DNA of 64,000 nt from Phymatolithon calcareum (GCA_977006965.1 OZ345352.1:4588001-4652000), one strand, 5' to 3'. Positions 20,680 through 31,155 are shown, counted from the stretch's first letter. Notes: generated from the letters alone by a model not told the origin. Made by a program: numbers and translations.

Positions 20680-23289
20680 CACCAAAACTGGAATTTAGTG
20701 TCCCAGGTAAAATTCATTAGCAAAGGACTTTACAGTAATACTCGAAAAGAAGCTCGCGGGAAGTGAGCAGCAACATTTTACAAAAATTGATGAAAGAACG
20801 CTGTAAATTTGTTTCACATTTTCTTTATTTCAATATTCAGGAACAAGGCCACAGTATTCCTCAGGGTGTTTTTCAACAATATCTTGCAAGTAATCGAACA
20901 GCTGCTCCTTTTTCCACGTTCCATCTGTATCTAGTGCAAGACCACAACGTATCATAGCCTTGCGTACAATCGGAATACCGTTTTCATCCTGCATGCTGTT
21001 CACCTTTTCCACGCATCGCACCGCGAGTTTCAAATAATATGTCTTACCAGGGTTGTTGAGTTTGCCGGAAGCACCTGGACCGGATGCCCAATCTCCCTCT
21101 TCCATGCGCTGCAATTTCTCTGCCTCCCATTCCTCTCGCCATACAGCTTTGATTTTTTGAATAACAAAAGAATCCAAAGGCTGACACATATGCGTGCTGT
21201 TCGGTGGAAGATACCGAATCTTAGTGTTGATAGAGTTCAATGATTCCACCTGTTGCGGCGTTTCATTGTGACCAGAGCAATTGTCCATGAACAAGGATCT
21301 CGTCCGACCAATAGGGTCACTTGAAATGGCTCGCGGTTCGTTTAACCACTGGTTGAAAACATTTTTGTCCATCCAACCCCTCGGCCCGGTTCTGTATGAA
21401 ACACCGGGTACATTGTCAGGAACACCTAGTATGGGATAGTTTCGGTTCCTGTTGCGAAAAATCATAAATGGTGCTTCAATTTTGGCGTTCACTCCTCCAC
21501 TGATACGCAAAACCATAGTCATACCTTCCCCGCCTGAGACAACGTCCGCATAGTTCACTTTCTTGCATCCATACACTCCAAGAGAGTAATGGTCATCCAT
21601 GTTAAAAATAAAGTGCGTCTCATCCATGTTCTCCACCATGTTCTCGTCCAGCACACCATCTGAAAATTCGCGCTCCAATTGGCCGAGATGATGGGAAATC
21701 AACTTCTCGGTGTATATGTTATGGGCGTTGCACCGTTGCAAAGAGCCGGACTGCTTTCGTATGACGATGTTGCATCTGTTCATGAACGATTGGATCCAGT
21801 TGTCCGTCACATGTGTAATGATTGGGCGATGAGTACGATCGTCAAGGTCGGTTGACACGAATGGAGATGTGGGGTCGGAGAGTGTACGGAGTGCAATATG
21901 TTTCAAAAGCCGTCTGCTTAACTGGACACCAGCAGCGCTCAGTCTTTCAAATTCTTCCAGTAGGACAGAGTGTAAATAGTCCACCCATGCATATCGCTTT
22001 CTTCCACGACCAGTTAAAGCTTTGATAGGCACACGTCTTTGCGAAACTCCAATGGAACGTCTTGATTGGATGAACATAGCCTTATCCTCTGGTGTGGTCA
22101 GTTTTTGAAGATAAGATTGGCGACTGTTCCACCAACGGATTGCTTTCTTCCGATTGGCTCCATATGACTTCATATCCGTTACTCGGAAGATGGTTGGAAA
22201 GTGCTGCACAGTGCGAGCGCCAATTGCGTCATCACTTCCGGAGGTTTCGACCTCGTTAATCATCCATAGAATAACTGCCTTCCTTTGGGACTTAGTTGAA
22301 ACAACCTGAGTCCTCCGACAAGAAGATGGGTGATGTTGATTGGTTGAGGGCGGTACATTGGTGGCAGAGTTGGACATTCTCGGTCTCAAACGAGCGGCGC
22401 TTTGCAAGATCGAGAGTATGGTGGAATGGTTGAGTGGGGCTATCTGCGACTCTCGGAAGAGATTTAGTCCTTATATGCTTTACTCATGCATAAGCGCAAC
22501 AAGGCTTAACTAATGCATATTGATACATTCTATATGGAAAGTATATGAAAGTCAATATCATCCAATGATTCTGCACCATCATTTCTAAACACAACAAGCT
22601 GCCTCTGGTGCTTCGAGGAGCAGCGCCGTTGGTCAATAGCATTACTGTAAACGGGGCCTGTTTCGTGAAACGTTTTTTGTCATGACGCGTTATCTTAAGA
22701 GCCAGCTTTCAGGAAGTCAGCATCTTCAAATTCTATCATTAGCGCCATTTTGTGTGTAAATTAAGAAAAAATTAGAAAAGGAAGGTTTTAGACGTAAGCT
22801 ATCCATCTGGCGACATTTTCAATGAGTGGCGTTTACCTGCGCTGACGCAATGTGACTGAGCATTTCCCGAACAACCCTCTTTGGATCTCGCGTATAGGAC
22901 AAATTAATGTCTGTTTCGCCCCTGCCTAGAAGATTGAACCCGAGACCTCATGACACATCACTGCGCACAGATAACCGACTATCCAGATTCCCGGAATTTA
23001 TGTGAGTCCATTCGGCTACCTTGTTTCAATGGGAGTTATGTTTCGTATATAAACTAAAGTGCTTCCAAGTAGATAATCTTGCAGCTTCTGTAAGATCTAA
23101 CGTATTTTGGAGGAGGAGCCTATTGAAAGTTTCAGAGACAATTTTAATTTTGTAGGCGATATTTTTATTTATTTGGAAAAGTTCTCAGAGCTCATAGAGT
23201 ATTACAACCCCTATAGGACCCCTCGCACAACTTACGATATGGTTATTCTTACAGTGCAGACCCTGGGACACTAAATTCCATTTTTGGTG
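20680..23289 (-). mobile_element. Pogo/Tigger-type element 2, apparently complete
   Basis: 2610 bp, with the same inverted ends as element 1 (CACCAAAA...CCCAGG) and TA at 20678-20679 and 23290-23291. It carries the intact transposase. It lies 1.7 kb from element 1 in the opposite orientation, so the two form a large inverted repeat (16334-18944 against 20680-23289). Confidence 0.93.
20830..22407 (-). CDS. Pogo/Tigger-type DDD transposase, intact
   Basis: 525 residues. The N-terminal part (about 40-225) is basic, with two helix-turn-helix-like stretches; the second includes THVTDNWIQSFMNRCN, as in the CENP-B/Tc5 DNA-binding domain. The DDE_1 catalytic domain follows, with Asp262 in NMDETHF, Asp375 in FMDNCSGH and Asp412 in CQPLDSF, a DD36D spacing and all three acidic residues present. 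The C-terminal 100 residues are acidic/basic mixed. The enzyme would bind the CACCAAAA ends, cut, and insert at TA. A second Met at residue 11 could be the start. Expression is unknown, but the frame is open and a near-identical copy shows recent activity. Confidence 0.92.
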   Translation of the reverse strand: MQSAARLRPRMSNSATNVPPSTNQHHPSSCRRTQVVSTKSQRKAVILWMINEVETSGSDDAIGARTVQHFPTIFRVTDMKSYGANRKKAIRWWNSRQSYLQKLTTPEDKAMFIQSRRSIGVSQRRVPIKALTGRGRKRYAWVDYLHSVLLEEFERLSAAGVQLSRRLLKHIALRTLSDPTSPFVSTDLDDRTHRPIITHVTDNWIQSFMNRCNIVIRKQSGSLQRCNAHNIYTEKLISHHLGQLEREFSDGVLDENMVENMDETHFIFNMDDHYSLGVYGCKKVNYADVVSGGEGMTMVLRISGGVNAKIEAPFMIFRNRNRNYPILGVPDNVPGVSYRTGPRGWMDKNVFNQWLNEPRAISSDPIGRTRSLFMDNCSGHNETPQQVESLNSINTKIRYLPPNSTHMCQPLDSFVIQKIKAVWREEWEAEKLQRMEEGDWASGPGASGKLNNPGKTYYLKLAVRCVEKVNSMQDENGIPIVRKAMIRCGLALDTDGTWKKEQLFDYLQDIVEKHPEEYCGLVPEY

Positions 23290-23404
23290 TACTTGATGTC
23301 ACAACAGTTCAAAGCCGCACAAGTGCAGTGCTTCGGGGAGCTTAACATCTACACTTCTACGCAGGCAATCCTCAGCCGCCGACCTTAAATGGAATACCGG
23401 GATT

Positions 23405-24233
23405 GGAAACATCGAAGGAGGTGTTCGCCAAGGGTCTTCTATCATTCCATGCCTATACAATATATTCATGGATACGTTCGCCGAAGCCGCAGCCGAAGTA
23501 CCAAGAACCGTGTCTGAACAACCAGCACAATTATTTGCTGATGATATTCTTCTTCAGGCTAAGAATTCCAAACGGTTGCAAAAACCATTGGACATAGTCA
23601 CGAAGTGGGCAGGCGAGAACTCCATGAAATGGAACACAAAGCCAGGAAAGAGTGAGGTCCTTAAGTACAAAGGCCTCCCAAAGAAGAAATATTTCCTTGC
23701 AGGAAAAGAGCTGCATCAGGCCTGGAGACTATCCTACCTGGGGATCAGCATGAACTACAGCGGAGTCACGGACGATACAGAAATTTGGAATGCGGTGGGA
23801 TGTATTCGCAAACTCCGCCAATTAGGCGTGAACGTCAGAGGATTCCAGCCAGCCACTTGCTTCAGGATTTTCAAATCATTGATTCTCTCCAAATGAGAGC
23901 ATGCCATTCACCTGACCCCCATCAGCAAACGTGTGTTATCGGCAATCGAAGCAGCAGAAGGTCTTTTCTTCAGGAATGTATTCGGCAAATATGCCGAACA
24001 TCGAAAAGAGCGGATACGAGTGCTCTGCCGACTCACCAACCCATAGATGAGGAGAGCGCACCAGGATGAAAGGTTCGCCTTAAGCCTGGTAAGACGGAAG
24101 AAGTACCTTGAGCTCGCAAAGGAATACTAAGCAAGAGAAGAAGACTCGGAAGATGAATCAAAGTATATTGGACATCTTAGAGAAGAGAAGCACCTCAACG
24201 AAGCTGTAAAACAAGAAGAAGAAGGTATAGTAT
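23405..24233 (+). pseudogene. LINE reverse-transcriptase C-half and C-terminal module, broken
   Basis: Reads GGVRQGSSIIPCLYNIFMD (motif B), LFADDILLQA (motif C with the catalytic FADD), a thumb with WRLSYLGISMNYSGVTDD and LRQLGVNVRGFQPATCFRIF, then AIHLTPISKRVLSAIEAAEG and YAEHRKERIRVLCRL, and a Glu/Lys-rich stretch to 24230. There is one shift and a few stops. It is truncated on the right exactly where the duplicated membrane-protein segment begins. Confidence 0.85.
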
Positions 24234-25600
24234 CTTGTCAAGTATAAGTGGGATAATCTCCCTCGCGCAACACAGTAAAACCCAAAAACGATGAGAAAGG
24301 CAAAGGCGTATATTTGCACTTCGGTGATACTCGCTTCAATCCCCTAGTACAATTTGACGGAGGGTACATCGGCCGCGACGGAGCGCGACACGGCGTTGTC
24401 CATCACTCTGTGAGCGAGCCATCTGCGAAGAATTTTTCCCCGAGCTGATCATAGTCCCAACGTATTGTCGCGGTCGCAGTGGTGATCTCAAGAGACATCG
24501 TGATAGTGTCAAAATTTTTCCAATCCTCTCTCGAAAGGAACATCCGGCTGAACGCGATGCGCGCCTCAGTAGAGTCCACATTCCATTTGAAGAGGAAGCA
24601 GCTCAGCCTGCCTTCGCCGACGGGCAGATGACTATCGCGCGGGGATAGCTCGTAACAGACAAGACGACGGCCATGAGGCCATGGTCGGTGACGCCGACGT
24701 GCTCGTCGTGCCATTTCTTCGGAAATCTTAGAAGCGTGGCGTTCCGCGGCAGCAGTGTCACGTTGACCTTGCGCGGATTGATGGCGGCGCTGCAGCCTGA
24801 TTCTGCAGGCTGGCAGTTCTCCATGGTGAGCATGGGAAAGAGAAGTGGGGTTTTCAACTGGCACGAGAGAGTGCTAATATTTGCATGGTGATCTTCGCCG
24901 GCTCCATTAACAAAATTGTAGAGGTTGGCGAGACGGGCGTTCTGGGAGACGTTGAAGGCACCCGGACAGTATTGAATCGAGTGCTGATCGGAGGTGCGAC
25001 AGAGGAAGAAGATGCGGGGATGGAGGCGATCGCGGACGCGGCCGTTTCCGTCTGTGTAGTCGATCTTGGAATGGGCTCGAATGCGTGAGATGTAAGCGAG
25101 AGAGAAGGGAATGAACTTCTCTTTGGACTCACCGTTGATGCCCAAAGTGCCGATAAACATGAGAATGAGATAAATTACATTCGCAATGATGAGAAGATGC
25201 GGCCAAAGTGTCTGCTGGGCGAGGTGTTCGCCCGAAACTACGGGAATTACTTTCTTTCCGCGGCGGATGAGGTTATAGATGTAGAGGCCCTGCAATGCGG
25301 GAAGACCTCGGTGCATTGTCCAGATGGCGATGAGCTCTAAGGTTGACATAGCCTGAGAAGAATGGGATCTCGATGGGTCTACACATCGGGCTTCGTTCAG
25401 CAGTCTCGGCGTTGCGAATGACTTGATGCTCAAGAATGGTGTTAGCAGGTACTTATTTTCACAGCTACCGATGCATCTGTATACACCTGGGGCCGCTTTT
25501 CCGTCTACGTGTTTCGGGTATCATAATTTAGTTTCAATAAGTCTCAGTCGATCTGAATCGGGGCATTGGAAAGGCGGCACTGCGCTGAGAATCAAAATTG
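24234..25600 (-). pseudogene. Broken paralogue of the membrane-protein gene
   Basis: Aligns with 2856-4359, with at least three frameshifts. Frames at 24603-25433 and 24403-24864 carry most of the coding sequence: FIGTLGINGESKEKF, RTSDQHSIQYCPGAFNVS and LVCYELSPRDSHLP match the intact gene. The C-terminal ~60 codons are missing because the copy starts at the LINE junction. The upstream flank continues to about 25850. Confidence 0.85.
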
Positions 25601-25850
25601 TAACCACGAACTTTATTTCTGCCCAGATGTGTCCAGAAACTTCCCACCTGGGTGTGAAAGTGCTATAAATGGCGAACAAAACATTTTACTGCGCTATTAT
25701 TCATCAATGAAAATCTCTCACGGCCTACACCTGCATAAGCTGCCGCTGACGTTGCGCCATATGAAGGTAAACTTGGAAGAAAATTGACGACGTCGTGAAT
25801 ATTACAAGAGAATCCCTTATTTCAAAGTAGTTAATGAAAGTGTGAGAGTC

Positions 25851-26690
25851 AAGGACTGATCGTTTTCTGTCCACTCATCTCGAGCATGCTGACACGCAGT
25901 CAGCATGACTCAGGTCAGTCGCACCTTCTGTCTAGTCGTTAAACTCTAGGCATTGCGGCGCTGAGCTAGCTTGACGGTGATCATACGTCTGAGCTCCACT
26001 TCTGCGACAGTATTTAGCTAGCATTGCATGACCCTTGGCCAGGGCGTTCTGACCAAGTCATAGTTTCCCATTTCACAATCTTGCTCTGTGCACATGGGAT
26101 ATCGAATGCTGAAAGTGATTGCATCTTTGAATGCAGTCGTGGTTACGGCCGAACGGAAAGCTTGCTGGTAGTGCACCTAACGCACATGCCTCTGCACTTG
26201 CAGAAAGCACTCCTTGCTTCAATACGCAGGAATGAGTCACCAGAGAAACGGGGAAACTATCCCCAAGAAAGGAAATTATCGCGACTGCTATCCATGTGAA
26301 GCTGGTCGATGTGTACGTTAATCATTGGTACTGTTTTCCATCTTATCGCACCTTCATCTAGCTGGAGCTTATCGCATATAATTAACTTTTCGGAGCCATT
26401 AAACATGTCTGCAGTTTTGCGAAAGCTTTGCTATTGACCACAGAACACTACTGCAAATTTTCTTCTTGACCCTTTCTATCCACGTTATGGGCCAATTCGG
26501 CTTTGTCCTGATTAGACAGTTACAAAGCTTGACATTATCACCCGATGAGCATCATATAGGATCTGAAAGCCTTCTGCACAACACCTGGAGCTTTTGAAAC
26601 ATGGACTACGCAAGAAGTATTACTCCTTGCCAAACTTTTACCAGATTAATAGACTTTGCAATAACTATTTCCCGAAAATTGTACATTTCT
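25851..26690. other. Intergenic, nothing recognised
   Basis: A 91-codon plus frame (26024-26299) has no domain. No repeats were seen. Confidence 0.35.
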
Positions 26691-26699
26691 AGCTTCTTC

Positions 26700-26850
26700 T
26701 GTAATTTTTAGTGACATATTCGATCCCTTTGGAAGATTAGTGACACTGAGATGGCATTTTTGGAAAATAGTAACGCCAAGGCACTATTTTTCAGGTTGGT
26801 GACAGTGAAATGCCTTTTTTGCTATTAGTGACATTGCAGGCACAAGTGCC
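26700..26850 (+). repeat. Degenerate tandem motif TTAGTGACA...TTTTT
   Basis: Four diverged units of about 27-36 bases, each with AGTGACA or AGTAACG, an ATGGC/ATGCC-like block and a T run. A similar pair of units occurs at 56283-56345. It may be the subterminal part of a DNA transposon. Confidence 0.5.
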
Positions 26851-27260
26851 CGGCCAGTACCAGGGAAATACTATGAATTGCGTAGTGCTTGCATATGATA
26901 TGGTTATCGTCCTGGTACCATAGCGAATATAGTTTACAGCCTATATTTCGAGAAGTAGTTTGAGACGAATTTATTCTATTGCCGACGCTGCTGATCTCGA
27001 AACTCCTCAAATATGCAGCATAACAGTGATATTATACTTTATAGACTGCAGACCTTATCTGTGAACAGGGGTGGTGCGCAATCCTATTCCCTATTCCCAT
27101 ATACCAATTGCTGGTAGGTAGATTGTACGAAAGTGTATATTTCAACTAGAGCAGAGTTGTCGGAAATAACGATCACTTCAAATAGATCATGCGTAGTTCG
27201 TGGTAATTGGTTGTCGGTAGCATCTAATTTTATTATATAACTCGGGCCAGTATAAGCGTT
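26851..27260. other. Spacer, nothing recognised
   Basis: AT-rich sequence without open frames of note, ending at the inverted-repeat element. Confidence 0.35.
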
Positions 27261-27925
27261 CACCGGTGGAGCACTGCACCATTTGGCCCAAATTAACTAA
27301 ATAACTATTGGGGGCTTGCGGGAAAATTCGAAATATCGAATAATTTGGTACCATTAATAAACCAAAATTTTATGGCAAGTGTGCCAGTATTTGCGTTTGG
27401 GGCTCGCTCTGATACACAAATTTTTAGTCATCATCATTGCTTTGCATAATAAAGACATTTTTTCAAGCAGCAGTTTAGTCAGCTGCTTCAATTCGGTGGT
27501 ATTGAAATGCACGCAAGCTGTAATTTAGCACTGTGTCCTTTTTGGACAGAGAAATGATACGTATTTCCAGTCAGATGCAGTGATGTTCCAACTTAGGCAT
27601 GCGTCAGTGCATTCCAACATTCTATTGCACAATTGCTTGTTTGCTAACCCACTGAATAGTCTTAATCGTTCAATAGAGCAAAAATTTGCTAAACGTTCTG
27701 CGAGCATTCGCCAAACGTTCGGCGAACGTTCAGCTGTTTTGTAGCTGAATTTCTAATTTGCTAATTTTTAATGAGCTCCGACTTGTGAGTTCGCTAGACA
27801 GCCGAAGAGTTTACTGCGAAACTTTGTCACGCATAGCTTGTAGAACATACTGCGTCACAGCGATCTGGAAAATGTTCCTGCTTTCCATAAAAACTCAGTA
27901 AGTAAAATTTCGAAAAATCGCTGAA

Positions 27926-27943
27926 TTGCCGAACGTTCGGCAA
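27926..27943. repeat. 18-bp perfect palindrome TTGCCGAAC/GTTCGGCAA
   Basis: Part of a set of AACGTTC-centred motifs at about 27692, 27712, 27726 and 27932 inside the element. It could be a subterminal binding site. Confidence 0.55.
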
Positions 27944-28737
27944 CTTGGACCAGCTAATTCTTGCCATTCGATTGACCGAGCTTATTTATCGCACCGAATA
28001 TTTGAATAACTTGATCATTGCTACCATAATTCGTGTCCATTTGCGCATAAAGTTATAGAACTGGCGAGAATTCGGCAAACGAAGTTTAAAGAAAGCGAAA
28101 ATTCGAACATTCGAGGCAACTAAGTTCGTTGAAGCTGCCTATGAAGCAGCGTTTTATTCCGCCGGACTAATCCAGTCATCCGTCGCTCCGGTCGCGATAT
28201 TGTTGCACTTTTGGATATACGTTTGACTTTCTGATGGAAATTTGGTGGATTCCTGGATAATTTTTTTGTTGTCAAAATCTATCAGCGAACTAGTAAAACT
28301 TAAATGATTTCTGGACCGAGTGATAATTTGTCGACTTCCGGCTTCCAAGTGTCGATATGGATGTATGTCAACTTCTTCCGGATCCATTACGGATGGATGC
28401 AGAATCAAATCGAACCGGATTGGATAAATACCGGATTGATTCGGGATATGATATCGTGTAAGGGCCTTACAGAAAGGTGGCAATCGACAAATGAGTATAT
28501 ATTTGAGTGAAAGTATAAACAAATGCCAGACAGGTGCGTTAGTTTGCAAAATCCTTTTCCTGGATTAGATCGCAATGCAGCTGGGACGTCTCAAAGATGA
28601 CTCAAGAATCGCATTGCATTTCAGGTTCCATGAATGAGATGGACTGTTGTCTACTTACTTTGCAGCACTTGAAGTTCATGTTCCGTTCGACGGTCGGTGG
28701 GAGAGTTTGGATTCATGCCTTTCAAAGAGAAATTACT

Positions 28738-28817
28738 TTTGGTTGATGAATAATGAGTGTACACTCATTATTCACCAACCAAATCCAGCGGATGTACACG
28801 TGTACATCCACTGGATT
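28738..28817. repeat. Two abutting palindromes
   Basis: The first is centred between 28760 and 28761 with 23-base arms (28738-28783) and one mismatch; the second is centred between 28799 and 28800 with 18-base arms (28782-28817) and one mismatch. The two overlap at their edges and both contain TGTACAC or GTGTACA near the centre. They would form a double hairpin. Confidence 0.85.
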
Positions 28818-29309
28818 GAATTTATGACTCTTGGATTTGATGCGGATAATCAAATTGACTTCATTATTTTCACTGATTTTATCGCGAAATAACTGGATGC
28901 TTGCTGATATAGGTTTCAGAACGACGAATCCTGTCGGACTGGATACAGATTCAGCCTAGCTTATCGCTGTAGGGCTACCGGACTCAAAAGCATTAGATTC
29001 TTTCTCGAGCGGACGAAGAAAGTTCTAAATTTTAAATCGTCTACCCCGACAAACTGGATTGAATCATACTCTTGGAGATCTCGCTAGTCCATTGGACACT
29101 TGTTGCTTGGCATTTGGCGTACTGGATTCATCCGTCATCCGTCCAAATGAAACGCTGCTATGAAGACATTTCGAGCAACAAGTAGAACTTACACCAGTAT
29201 TGCAATACAGCACTGCACAGCAGCTGCAATTGGAACTGCACCAATACGTTTTTGAGCCAAACAACGAATTTTACGCTGACTGTCACCTCTCAATCTTTGA
29301 TTGGTCAGG

Positions 29310-29354
29310 CCCACCGCATTACGGATCACATGATGTGATCTGCAGTGAGGTGGG
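29310..29354. repeat. Imperfect hairpin
   Basis: 22-base arms with four mismatches around a single G at 29332; the inner GATCACAT/ATGTGATC is perfect. Confidence 0.7.
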
Positions 29355-29648
29355 TGATGATCACTCATTATATTTGATAAATGTGTCCATATGTTAGCAT
29401 CACCTTTCAGAAACGCGCCGTACCAAAAGCAATAGGTCACTACAGTATCAACAAAATGTTTTTACTTCTTTTATCAAATGCGCATCGTGAGGTTTTCTGA
29501 TTAATTCGCCTATGGCCAATACTGGAGGTGCAGATTTAAAAAAAATCGGACTTTCGAATTTTCCCGCAACCCCCGGGCCAAAATGTTGCCGTGCTCCGCT
29601 AGTGTTAGGTTCGTAAAAATCTACGTACTGTATACAGTTACAACGTTC

Positions 29649-29736
29649 ATGAATTCAACCATCCATGTGATCGTTCTGTTGTAGTGGTCTGCGTAGACCA
29701 CTACAACAGAACGATCACATGGATGGTTGAATTCAT
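29649..29736. repeat. Perfect 42-bp-arm palindrome, 4-base loop
   Basis: The arms at 29649-29690 and 29695-29736 are exact reverse complements, separated by GCGT. It lies 45 bases outside the right end of the inverted-repeat element. No target duplication was found. It may be a foldback, a hairpin RNA source, or a cloning/assembly fold-back artefact. Confidence 0.9.
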
Positions 29737-30584
29737 TCATCCGTTCAAGTATAACGGTATGGGTGTCTAGAGTGCCGATTCTGAAAAGACAGATAGAAGA
29801 GTCAATATAAAAAGTGAAGTCGAACATTTATCCAAAGCTCACTACCAGACCCACTCGACAACACCAAAAAAATTTCGCTCTTCTAATCATGGTACTAAAC
29901 CGAAGCCGAAACAAGTTGTACAGCAGATAATGCAATTCCTTCGCGAACAGCCTCGATATATCCATCAGGTCGAACAAGACGAAATGTGATGTTTCACGTC
30001 TATCTCTGTCCCAAGGGCGATCAATGCACTGAAAGAAGCGAATTTTGTTTCAAGAAGGTACTGGTTTTTTGAATCCGTAGAATCACCTGAAGCGTTGCAC
30101 CGGTGGTGGCCGTGAGGATCATCTTCTGGAAGTGTACCATGCTACGAGAGATCGTAACCTGCGCTCCGGAACTGTATTCATTTTCAAGACCCCTATTGTC
30201 ATGAAGCTCACCGAACGTGAGAAGGTGATGGATAGCAATCTGCGATTCATCATATTCAAGTCACTGCCGATCAGTTTCGTCACCGACGAAGAAGTTCGTG
30301 CATTCTCGAAGCACGACCAAGTCTTTTGCACGAATATGTTTAAGAAGGTACTGTTTTGCGCTAGTGGAACTCGTTGAACGGCGTATCTCTGGAGAACTGA
30401 AAGAAACTAGGGGTGCGCTTATGCCTAGGAGAAGAGGCATGAATAAACAATCACCTTGACTATTGCGGGATTTTTTCGAATTGCAATCCAAATTGCTGAC
30501 TAATCATAGTGAGCAATTGAATTGTTTAATTGCGCGACAAACAGCAATGTCGAGCAATGGAATTGGCACTACCCCTGTCTGTGA
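29737..30584. other. Weak open frame region, possible transposase remnant
   Basis: The plus frame at 30132-30377 reads SLPISFVTDEEVRAFSKHDQ, which loosely resembles the entry to the hAT catalytic region (LPF..VED..F). It is 81 codons long and isolated. I do not call it a gene. Confidence 0.2.
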
Positions 30585-30670
30585 ACCATATGGGGGGAAA
30601 TTGTATGTTTTTTTTACAAGACCTCAACGCCAGTATATCCTACAACAGAGCAGCTTGGGTCGCAGTCACT
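30585..30670 (-). mobile_element. LINE 3'-end fragment
   Basis: Minus-strand end TAAAAAAAACATACAATTTC, preceded by GCGTTGAGG, matches the 3' ends at 14341-14400 and 58848-58915. Confidence 0.5.
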
Positions 30671-30829
30671 ACCCTGTGTAACAATTATGTTCCCAAATCA
30701 CAATTTCTGCACTCATCTCCATCATCTCCAACTCTAGTATCCATCACTTGCAATGTTCTTCTTCTTCGCACTAAAAATTGCCGATTTGGGCAAACCTCGG
30801 CAGTCGGAGGTCTTCTCGACGCCCTCGCA

Positions 30830-31155
30830 TAACTTCCGGGGGGCTAAACCGGGAAGCCCTCTCGGGGGACAGCATCTGGGGGCTCTTAACATCAGGGGGA
30901 GTGCTATTCAACGAGAGCTCGCTCGGGGGTCAGCTACAGTTAGGCGCTCTTCAACGAGTGCTCTTTCGGGGGGGATAACTTCGGGAGGCTCTTCAACGGG
31001 GCCTCGCTCGGGAGGACAACTTCGGGGGGCTCGTAAACGGAGCCGGCTCGGGGGAACAACTTCTGGGGGGCTCTGCAAGGGATCCCGCTCGCGGGGGGAA
31101 CTTGGAGGGTGGCGTTCGTCAACGGAGGTTCGCTCGGGGGGAAAACTTCGGTCGG
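30830..31155. repeat. G-rich minisatellite, units of about 40-45 bp
   Basis: Six to seven diverged units, each running CTCGGGGG...AACTTCGGGGGGCTC...CAACG. Because the unit is GC-rich and not a strict multiple of three, long frames appear on both strands (30753-31391 plus; 30908-31231 and 30940-31227 minus, with PPE repeats). These are most simply by-products. Confidence 0.8.

Larger units (their letters stand above)
20470..23410 (-). repeat. Repeat X, copy 2, split by pogo element 2
   Basis: Parts 20470-20679 and 23290-23410 join across the pogo element to match 12580-12790. The join reads ...GATACGAG..TA..CTTGATGTCACAACAG, and the unoccupied relative at 12655-12682 reads straight through with a single TA at 12665-12666. 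A further 104-base insertion lies at 20548-20651. The identity of repeat X is unknown; its low-complexity TTTC run could be a retroposon tail on the minus strand. Confidence 0.65.
27261..29604. mobile_element. Non-autonomous DNA-transposon-like element, CAC-type inverted ends
   Basis: The left end CACCGGTGGAGCACTGCACC and, in reverse complement, the right end CACTAGCGGAGCACGGCAAC run on to GGCCC and then share GCGGGAAAATTCGAAA slightly further in (left about 27318-27335, right about 29545-29565). A 2-bp TT may be the target duplication. CACTA-like ends with 2-3 bp targets suggest EnSpm/CACTA, but no transposase is seen. The interior has repeated AACGTTCGG and GGATT motifs and several palindromes. 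The frame at 28154-28549 (minus) follows the GGAT repetition and is probably not a gene. Confidence 0.6.

Noticed and set aside
28154-28549. 131-codon minus-strand frame as the gene of the inverted-repeat element
   Set aside because: Its sequence follows the GGAT motif repetition and shows no transposase motif.
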